A DNA stretch of 64,000 nt, taken from assembly GCF_013364195.1 (NCBI RefSeq), contig NZ_CP054918.1, forward strand, positions 6,127,001-6,191,000. The letters run 5' to 3'. Every line of letters starts with the position of its first letter. Position 1 is the stretch's first letter. The stretch is from Streptomyces sp. NA04227 (lineage in GTDB: Bacteria > Actinomycetota > Actinomycetes > Streptomycetales > Streptomycetaceae). The position numbers and the translations under genes are program-made. This document shows, in pieces, positions 56,841 through 64,000 of the stretch. The notes below the pieces were generated by a model. It worked only from the letters and a program-made list of their open reading frames with translations, had not been told where the DNA came from and did not search any database.

Positions 56841-57767
56841 GTGCTGGGTCCCGTGATCCTCGCCGCGTCGCGCAGCGAGCAGATGCGCCGCCTCGTCTCC
56901 GCCGCGCCGGTGACGAAGCCAGTCGTCACCCGCTTCATCGCGGGCGAGACGACCGAGGAGACCCTGCCGGTCGTCAAGGACCTCACCGACCGTCGCCTGG
57001 AGGTCACCATCGACGTCCTCGGCGAGGACGTCACCGACCCGGCCGAGGCGGTCCGGGCCCGGGACGCCTATCTGCACCTGATCGACGGCCTGCGTCCGCT
57101 GGGCCTGGGGGAGCGGGCCGAGATGTCCGTCAAGCTGTCCTCCTTCGGACAGGCGCTGCCCGGCGGCCACGACCTCGCACTGAAGAACATCACGGCCGTC
57201 GTCGAGGCCGCCGACGAGATCGGCACCATGGTCAGCCTCGACATGGAGGACCACACCACCGCCGACTCCACGCTCGCGATCCACGCCGAGCTGCGCCGCC
57301 GCTTCCCGAAGACCGGCGCCGTCGTGCAGTCGTACCTGTTCCGTACCGAGGACGACTGCCGCGACCTGGCCGCCGCCGGTTCCCGTGTGCGCCTGGTCAA
57401 GGGCGCCTACAAGGAGCCCGCCTCGGTCGCCCACCAGGACAAGCACGAGGTCGACCGCGCGTATGTGCGCTGCCTGAAGATCCTGATGGCCGGCAAGGGC
57501 TACCCCATGATCGGCTCGCACGACCCGCGGCTGATCGCCATCGCCCAGGACCTCGCCCTGCGCGCGGGCCGCGACCTCGACGCCTACGAGTTCCAGATGC
57601 TCTACGGCATCCGCAGCGAGGAGCAGCACCGGCTGGCGGCCGAGGGCCACCGGGTGCGCGTCTACATGGCCTACGGCACCGACTGGTACGGCTACTTCAT
57701 GCGCCGTCTCGCCGAGCGCCCGGCCAACCTCGCCTTCTTCCTGCGTTCGTTCGTCACCAAGGGGTGA
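56841..57767 (+). CDS. Proline dehydrogenase
   Basis: A 308-residue monofunctional PRODH, an FAD enzyme oxidising proline to pyrroline-5-carboxylate at the membrane. GTG 56841 lies six bases after GGAGG. Segments typical of the (beta/alpha)8 fold are SVKLSSFGQALPG, VSLDMEDHTTADSTL, VVQSYLFRTEDDC, RLVKGAYKEP, PMIGSHDPRLI, EFQMLYGIRSEEQ and RVYMAYGTDWYGYFMRRLAE. The Arg pair at the end binds the proline carboxylate in this family. It is followed by the dehydrogenase for the second step after 82 bp. The 246-bp region before it separates it from the PucR gene and should hold the controlled promoter. Confidence 0.96.
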   Translation: MLGPVILAASRSEQMRRLVSAAPVTKPVVTRFIAGETTEETLPVVKDLTDRRLEVTIDVLGEDVTDPAEAVRARDAYLHLIDGLRPLGLGERAEMSVKLSSFGQALPGGHDLALKNITAVVEAADEIGTMVSLDMEDHTTADSTLAIHAELRRRFPKTGAVVQSYLFRTEDDCRDLAAAGSRVRLVKGAYKEPASVAHQDKHEVDRAYVRCLKILMAGKGYPMIGSHDPRLIAIAQDLALRAGRDLDAYEFQMLYGIRSEEQHRLAAEGHRVRVYMAYGTDWYGYFMRRLAERPANLAFFLRSFVTKG

Positions 57768-57849
57768 GGCAGTGCCCCGTACCGACTGACCGCATCCACG
57801 CGAAACCGACCGCACCCAACCGCCCCCCAAAGCAAGGAGATTCGGCACC

Positions 57850-59481
<1,632 letters not shown>

Positions 59482-59525
59482 CCTCTCCGATACGGTCCGG
59501 CCGCCCCCTGCGGCCGCACCCACCC

Positions 59526-59564
59526 CGCGCCCCGGCCGAATCCCTCCTTCGCGGCCGGGGCGCG
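59526..59564 (+). terminator. Perfect 13-bp hairpin terminator after pruA
   Basis: CGCGCCCCGGCCG (59526-59538) pairs with CGGCCGGGGCGCG (59552-59564) around a 13-base loop, 44 bp past the pruA stop. Confidence 0.85.
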
Positions 59565-59671
59565 GCGCCTCGTGAGGGCGGGGCGACGGGGCCGAGGCCG
59601 TCTGTGGGGGCGGCCTCGGCCCCGGCGAAAATCCCCGGCAGCGAGGGCGTACGCCCCCGGATAATGGCCGC

Positions 59672-60214
59672 ATGCAACCGCAGGTGACCCTCGCGCACAC
59701 CGCCGACCTCGCAGCGGATCAACTCTCCGGGATCCGCGCACTCCTGGACACCGCCTTCGAGGGCGAGTTCGACGCACAGGACTGGGACCACGCCCTCGGC
59801 GGACTGCACGTCCTGCTCACCGGCGAGGACGGGCTGCTCGCGCACGGCGCGGTGATCCAGCGCCGGGTGCGGCATGCCGGGCGTTCGCTGCGGGTGGGCT
59901 ACGTGGAGGCCGTCGCCGTACGGCCGGAGCTGCACCGCAGCGGTCACGGCGGCAGGATCATGGCGGCCGCGGAGCGCGTGATCGACGCGGCCTACGAGCT
60001 CGGGGCGCTCTCGGCGAGCGACGCCGGTGCCGCGCTCTACCGGTCCCGCGGCTGGCAGGTGTGGCCCGGCCGGATCGGTGCGCTAGGCCCGGACGGTCCG
60101 CTCCGGCTGCCGGACGAGGAGGGCAGCACCTTCCTGCGGGAGGTACCGGGCGGCCCCCAACTCGACGCGGAGCAGGGCCTGTTCTTCGACTGGCGGGACG
60201 GGGACGTGCTCTGA
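59672..60214 (+). CDS. AAC(2')-I-like aminoglycoside acetyltransferase
   Basis: A 180-residue GNAT enzyme from ATG 59672. It resembles AAC(2')-I of mycobacteria as I remember it: a HTADL opening, DIR/GIRALLDTAFEGEF then DWDHALGGLHVL, AHGAVIQRRVRHAGRSLRVGY, VEAVAVRPELHRSGHGGRIM (acetyl-CoA loop), ELGALSASDAGAALYRSRGW, and the end FFDWRDGDVL. The Asp pair in the last segment contacts the aminoglycoside in the mycobacterial enzyme. In mycobacteria the gene is chromosomal and intrinsic. Activity on aminoglycosides here is probable but not certain; peptidoglycan-related substrates are another idea. It is alone between pruA and the ImmA-like gene. Confidence 0.85.
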   Translation: MQPQVTLAHTADLAADQLSGIRALLDTAFEGEFDAQDWDHALGGLHVLLTGEDGLLAHGAVIQRRVRHAGRSLRVGYVEAVAVRPELHRSGHGGRIMAAAERVIDAAYELGALSASDAGAALYRSRGWQVWPGRIGALGPDGPLRLPDEEGSTFLREVPGGPQLDAEQGLFFDWRDGDVL

Positions 60215-60349
60215 GCAGCTGACCGGCGGGGCGGCCTCGCGGCCAGGTCAGGCTTCACAAGCCGGACGGCGAGGGCGGAGAACGCGCCCGCCCGCAACGA
60301 CCCGCACCCCCGCATTGCGATTTTCGCAAGCCGCCTCTACTCTCGACAT

Positions 60350-61621
60350 ATGGCGGAGACAGTCGCGGACCGGGTGCGCAAGGTCATGGACGGCGCAGGC
60401 GCCTCGCAGGCGGCGTTCGGGCGCAGTATCGGGCTGAGCGCCGACAAGTTGTCCAAGTCCCTCAAGGGCACGCGGCGATTCACCTCGCTCGACCTCGCGC
60501 GGATCGCCGAGGAGGGCAGTACCACCGTCGACTGGCTGCTGAGCGGCCGCGAGCCGCTGCGCCCCGCGTTCGCCGCGCGCACCACGGCCCCGATCGGCAC
60601 CGACGCCACCCGTGAGGAACTGCGCACCCTCGTCGAGCGCTTCACCGCCGCCTACGAGGTGCTCGAACTGCTCGGCAGGCAGGCGCAGTTGCCCACCCTG
60701 CCCACCCTTCCCGGTCTGCCCGCGTCGCCCTCGGACGGCGCCGAAGTCGCCGACGGCCCGGCGGACGGTACGGGGTCGTCCTCGTCCGGGGCCGGTCTTG
60801 AGCGGCACGTCGAGCAGGGCGAGGCGCTCGCGGCCGAGGCCCTGGAGCTGACCGGCCGCGCGGGCGCGCTGCCGGTGGCCGAGTGCGAGACCGCCGAACT
60901 GGTCGCCGCTCTGGAGCGCGCCTTCGGGGTGGACGTCGCCAAGGCGGAGCTGCCGCGCGGGGTGGACGGCGCCGCCTGGCAGGCCGACGGATTCCGTCTG
61001 GTGCTGCTGCGGGCCGGTGCCGCCTGGACCCGGCAACGCTTCACGCTGGCCCACGAGTTGGGCCACATCCTCGCCCGCGACGCGCAGGACATGCTCACCG
61101 AGACGCGGCTCTCGCCGGGGCGGCAGAAGGACCTCGGCGAGGTGCGCGCCAATGTCTTCGCCGCCAACTTCCTGATGCCGCGCGCCGAGATCACCGCGGC
61201 GCTCGGCGGCCGACGGCCCACCGACGAGGACTTCCGCTCCCTGGTCGTCCGCTTCAAGGTCTCGCCGAGCGCGCTCGCGGCCCGGCTCGAAGGGCTCGGC
61301 GCCATCGACTCCGAACAGTGCGCCCGCTGGCGGACGTTGACGGCCAAGGCCTGCCACCTGCTCGCCGGACGAGGTGAGGACTTCGAGGCGCGGGCGGCCT
61401 GGGCCCAGGCCCACCGGATCCCGCCGCGCCCGGCCCGCGCCCTGTATGAGGCCTACCTCGCCGGTGACACCACGCTGCGCACGCTCGCCGCGTACTGCGA
61501 GACAGACCCCGAGGAGCTCCACGCGGCCCTGGAGCCCGGGACGGCCGAGGTGTTCGAGGCGGCGTCGCTCCCCCTGGCACACGCCGGGACCGAGACGGGG
61601 GACCTGGTCTTCCAGCCATGA
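60350..61621 (+). CDS. XRE helix-turn-helix plus ImmA/IrrE-type metallopeptidase
   Basis: A 423-residue two-part protein from ATG 60350. Residues 1-65 are a Cro/XRE helix-turn-helix (GASQAAFGRSIGLSADKLSK). A Pro/Ala/Ser linker leads to a COG2856 peptidase: RFTLAHELGHILARD with zinc motif HELGH at 235-239 and EVRANVFAANFLMP with the third ligand Glu near 264. ImmA cleaves phage repressors and IrrE controls DNA damage response, so this is a regulator that can be turned over by its own or a partner's peptidase. The next gene overlaps by 4 bases and is PIN-like, giving a toxin-antitoxin-style layout. Confidence 0.9.
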   Translation: MAETVADRVRKVMDGAGASQAAFGRSIGLSADKLSKSLKGTRRFTSLDLARIAEEGSTTVDWLLSGREPLRPAFAARTTAPIGTDATREELRTLVERFTAAYEVLELLGRQAQLPTLPTLPGLPASPSDGAEVADGPADGTGSSSSGAGLERHVEQGEALAAEALELTGRAGALPVAECETAELVAALERAFGVDVAKAELPRGVDGAAWQADGFRLVLLRAGAAWTRQRFTLAHELGHILARDAQDMLTETRLSPGRQKDLGEVRANVFAANFLMPRAEITAALGGRRPTDEDFRSLVVRFKVSPSALAARLEGLGAIDSEQCARWRTLTAKACHLLAGRGEDFEARAAWAQAHRIPPRPARALYEAYLAGDTTLRTLAAYCETDPEELHAALEPGTAEVFEAASLPLAHAGTETGDLVFQP

Positions 61622-62172
61622 CCCACGGCGTCTGGTGCTTTCCCGACAACACCGTCCTGTGCAATTTCGCGGCCGTCTCGCGACTGCGCCTGCTGGAGAA
61701 GATCCTCGACGGACGCGGCCGCTGGACCGAGGCGGTGGCCGCCGAGGCCGCCAACTCGGCCCGCTACTTACCCGAGTTGGGCATCCTGAGCGACGAGAGC
61801 TGGCTCGGCGAACCGCTGGTCGTGGACGACCCGGCCGAGCTGGTGCTCGTCGACCGCCTGCGCCGCGCCGTCTTCGGCGGCCGTCCGAACCGCCCGCTCC
61901 AGCACCTCGGCGAGGCCGAGACCCTGGTGGTCATCGAGAACCGCGAGGGCTACGAGGGCGCGCTGTGGATCACCGACGACGGCGAGGCCGGACGGTACGC
62001 GCGGCGCCGCGGCATCGACGTCCTGGACACCGTCGGACTGATGCGTCTGGCCGTCGCGGACTCCCTTGTGCCCTGCGACGAGGCGCACGGACTGCTCCGC
62101 GGCATGCAGCGCGCGGGCCGCTTCCTGCGCGGGGTCCCGGCCCGGCCCGCGGACCTGCTGCCGGACCGCTGA
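61618..62172 (+). CDS. PIN-like nuclease domain protein, partner of the ImmA/IrrE gene
   Basis: A 184-residue protein from ATG 61618, overlapping the upstream stop as ATGA. Acidic residues are spaced as in PIN ribonucleases: Asp10 in FPDNTVLCNFA, Glu in LGEAETLVV near 100 and Asp-Asp in WITDDGEAGRYARRRG near 120. The order D...E...DD and the LGEAE and TDDxxA segments match PIN proteins of the COG2405-like group. It is probably a toxin or RNA-cutting effector whose upstream partner has DNA-binding and peptidase parts. Direct proof is lacking; it could be inactive. Confidence 0.75.
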   Translation: MTHGVWCFPDNTVLCNFAAVSRLRLLEKILDGRGRWTEAVAAEAANSARYLPELGILSDESWLGEPLVVDDPAELVLVDRLRRAVFGGRPNRPLQHLGEAETLVVIENREGYEGALWITDDGEAGRYARRRGIDVLDTVGLMRLAVADSLVPCDEAHGLLRGMQRAGRFLRGVPARPADLLPDR

Positions 62173-62535
62173 GCGGGCCACCCCATCGGCCGAACCGCCC
62201 CGATCCGGCCAGAATCCCTCCCTCCGCTTCGGCTGCCACCGCCGCCGCGAGGCGCACGTCACATCGGCGAACGGACGGAAAACACCCGGTCAACGGCCCC
62301 TTGCGGGGGAGCGGGGAAACTACCCGTCTCAGATAGTAGGAAGTCCGAGTAATTGTGGAGACAGCCGCTCCGCAAGCGCTTAGCTTTGTAGGAAGCCGAA
62401 CGTTTCGCTCGATCAAGCGAAGGCGGACGAGAGCTCGATGCCCTCAGGCAGGTGACCCCTGCGGCGCGAGTTCCCCGCCCATCCGGCGTCTCGATATCCC
62501 CCGCTCAACTCCCGAATGTCAGGAGTCGATTTCCC
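62173..62535 (+). other. Non-coding leader region of the small gene at 62536
   Basis: A 363-bp stretch with a local drop in GC around 62320-62400. It holds a direct repeat GTAGGAAG at 62336 and 62388 (each followed by a CCGA-like run), which may be regulator sites or part of a promoter. No gene is seen. I could not fix a -35/-10 pair with normal spacing. Confidence 0.4.
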
Positions 62536-62679
62536 ATGGCCGAGACGACCGCCCGCCGTGTCCGCCGCGCCCCCCGCGCGACCGCCACCGAGCGCAAGAA
62601 CGCCGCCGCAGCCCTCCAGCGCGCCCTCGACCGCCGCGACAACGGCGGCCACTGGGGCCACGACGCCCCGCACCCGTAA
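62536..62679 (+). CDS. Small basic hypothetical protein (47 residues)
   Basis: ATG 62536 follows AGGAG by ten bases and encodes 47 residues ending in TAA. The sequence is basic and Ala/Arg-rich: RRVRRAPRATATERKNAAAA, then LQRALDRRDNGGHWGHDAP. I have a memory of near-identical short proteins in other Streptomyces, which supports it as real. No function is known to me. It has no signal or membrane helix. A hairpin at 62817-62861 lies 138 bp downstream; the stretch between contains only GCGACGACGCGAG repeated twice. Confidence 0.7.
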   Translation: MAETTARRVRRAPRATATERKNAAAALQRALDRRDNGGHWGHDAPHP

Positions 62680-62816
62680 CCGAACCGCGCACGGGGCAGC
62701 CCGGCACTCGTAAGCCGCGACGACGCGAGTCGCGACGACGCGAGCCGCACCACCTCACGAGCCGCATCAACTCGTAAGCACCAACGAGCCGCAGCAAACC
62801 CAAGCCGGAAAAAGCC

Positions 62817-62861
62817 CCGGCCGCCGCGCCCGATCCCTCAGTGGGCGGACGCGGCGGCCGG
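62817..62861 (-). terminator. Hairpin terminator with T tract for the phosphatase gene
   Basis: CCGGCCGCCGCG (62817-62828) pairs perfectly with CGCGGCGGCCGG (62850-62861). On the minus strand it starts about 50 bp after the phosphatase stop and is followed by GGCTTTTTCC, a proper T tract. It may also stop the plus-strand small gene. Confidence 0.85.
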
Positions 62862-62909
62862 TGGCCGTGACTTCACCGCCCTGCCCCCGTGGACGCGCGG
62901 GCGGATTCC

Positions 62910-64000
62910 TCACTGCCCGCGCGTGCCCCGGGCGATCTCGAAGTAGTCGATGCGCTCACCGCTCTGGGCGAGCGCGGAGACCTTCATCCGTGGCGCCGCG
63001 CCGGTCTCCACCTCCACCGCGAGGAAGGAGAAGCCGGTGTAGCGCACCCGGGACCACTCGACGGTGTCCGGGTCGGGCAGTCGCAGCTTGGTCCAGTGGA
63101 AGGTGAGGATCGACTCGCGGTCCTCGACATGGCCCTCGTAGCTGTCCTTCACACCGACCGGGAAGCTGTACAGGTCCTTGCCCGCGCCACCGGCCGTCAC
63201 ATAGACGATGCCGTCGCGGGTGGGATCCGTGGTGGCGCCGATCGGCACCTTCCTGCCCACCTCGCCCTTGCCCTTGACCGCGTCCGTGCGCTCGTAGACG
63301 TGATTGTGTCCGTTGATGACCAGGTCCACCTGGTGGCGCTCGAACAGCGGCTGCCAGGCAGTGCGGACACCGCCGTCGGAGCCGTGGGTCGACGTCGAGT
63401 ACATGCAGTGGTGGAAGAAGACCACCAGGAAGTCGATGTCGTCCCGGGCGCGCAGCTCGCCGAGGCGCTCGTCCAGCCAGCCCGTCTGACGGCCGTCCAG
63501 ATAGCCCTTGTTGGCCGGGATCTCGTACGAGACGTCGTTCGCGTCCAGGGCGATCACGCCGACGTTGCCGTAGACGAAGGAGTACACGCCCGGCGCCTTC
63601 TTCGCGTCCGGGCCGTTCTCGGGCAGCGACCAGCGGGCCGACTGGCCGCCGTAGCCATTGGGGGAGTACCAGGCCTCCATGTCGTGGTTGCCGGTGGTCA
63701 CCATCCACGGCACCGATTTGGCCACCGACTCGGTCTGGGCGAGGAAGGTGTCCCAGACGCGGGCGTCGTAGGTGTCGCTCTCCTTGCCGTGGCCGCTGCT
63801 GTCCGCGTAGCAGATGTCGCCCGCGTGCAGATGGAAGGACGGGTTCTGGCCGAGGATCACCTGATCGTTGGCGAGCGCGTCATAGCTCACGCCCTGGTCG
63901 CCGAAGGCGGTGAAGACGAAGGTCTCCGGCCGGGCGGGCGCCGTACGGAACGAGCCGAGGGTGGCCAGGCGCTCGGGCGAGGCTGGGTCGAACCCCTCGT
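62910..64000 (-). CDS. Purple acid phosphatase-like metallophosphoesterase (partial)
   Basis: The C-terminal 363 residues of a larger protein; the start and the N-terminal part lie beyond base 64000. Metal-site motifs of purple acid phosphatases are present in order: FTAFGDQG, HLHAGDICYAD, MVTTGNHDMEAW, FFHHCMYSTS and VINGHNHVYERTD. The Tyr in CYAD is the residue that gives these enzymes their colour. A C-terminal segment with beta character (SILTFHWTKLRLPDPD, RMKVSALAQSGE) follows. Such Streptomyces proteins are usually secreted by the Tat or Sec route and release phosphate from esters; a signal cannot be seen here because the N-terminus is missing. Confidence 0.9.
   Translation of the reverse strand, partial: EGFDPASPERLATLGSFRTAPARPETFVFTAFGDQGVSYDALANDQVILGQNPSFHLHAGDICYADSSGHGKESDTYDARVWDTFLAQTESVAKSVPWMVTTGNHDMEAWYSPNGYGGQSARWSLPENGPDAKKAPGVYSFVYGNVGVIALDANDVSYEIPANKGYLDGRQTGWLDERLGELRARDDIDFLVVFFHHCMYSTSTHGSDGGVRTAWQPLFERHQVDLVINGHNHVYERTDAVKGKGEVGRKVPIGATTDPTRDGIVYVTAGGAGKDLYSFPVGVKDSYEGHVEDRESILTFHWTKLRLPDPDTVEWSRVRYTGFSFLAVEVETGAAPRMKVSALAQSGERIDYFEIARGTRGQ

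Noticed and set aside
62353..62386. -35 TTGTGG and -10 TAGCTT promoter before the small gene
   Set aside because: The spacing is 22 bp, too long for a standard promoter.

Overview
The window is chromosomal DNA of a high-GC actinomycete, almost certainly a Streptomyces. Codon third positions are nearly all G or C, GTG starts are frequent, and ribosome sites of the GGAGG type precede most genes. The conserved genes appear in the order I recall for one core region of the Streptomyces coelicolor chromosome: mnmA, a MetE-like gene, ligA, an rmdB-like GGDEF-EAL gene, gatC-gatA-gatB, a cdgE-like gene, ilvB-ilvN-ilvC, serA, a PucR regulator and the proline catabolism pair. That match is from memory, not from an alignment.

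Layout. 1-5963 holds the mnmA end, a secreted M4 metalloprotease, small enzymes and a MetE-like protein. 5978-10650 holds ligA and an rmdB-like c-di-GMP protein. 10896-16229 is the gatCAB amidotransferase locus, split by an ATPase/TOPRIM-like cassette (13017-14721). 16474-32159 is accessory: a transporter, an XRE/DUF397 pair, a frameshifted gene, an orphan Pycsar-type membrane effector, an M55 peptidase, a second paralogous ATPase/TOPRIM-like cassette (21122-23055), a sortase substrate, a decayed Gre/recombinase zone bracketing a methyltransferase, an MMPL exporter and several small proteins. 32259-40543 holds a large LuxR regulator, a LacI regulator and three oxidoreductases. 41032-49717 is core again: a cdgE-like gene, a leader-peptide attenuator, ilvBNC and serA. 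49941-53824 holds a VWA protein, an EACC1-like protein and a caspase-transmembrane-PstS-like fusion, ending in a palindromic MITE-like element. 53886-59481 carries a Dabb protein, a TetR regulator with two visible operators, and the PucR/proline-to-glutamate module. 59672-64000 carries an AAC(2')-like acetyltransferase, an XRE-ImmA/IrrE peptidase overlapping a PIN-like protein, a 47-residue conserved-looking protein and a purple acid phosphatase cut by the window end.

How the parts work together. Housekeeping modules cover DNA joining (ligA), Gln-tRNA(Gln)/Asn-tRNA(Asn) amidation (gatCAB), branched-chain amino acid synthesis (ilvBNC, with attenuation likely through a 13-residue leader rich in Ile, Leu and Val codons), serine synthesis (serA) and proline catabolism. 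Two c-di-GMP proteins frame the middle. Between the core blocks sit several gene sets that look like biological-conflict systems: two ATPase/TOPRIM-like pairs, a Pycsar-like effector, the caspase/EACC1 locus and the ImmA/IrrE-PIN pair. The caspase joined across a membrane to a phosphate-binding-like domain, and the duplicated ATPase/TOPRIM-like cassette (one copy lying inside the gat locus), are the strongest candidates for something little described. No rRNA, tRNA, CRISPR array or complete insertion sequence was seen.
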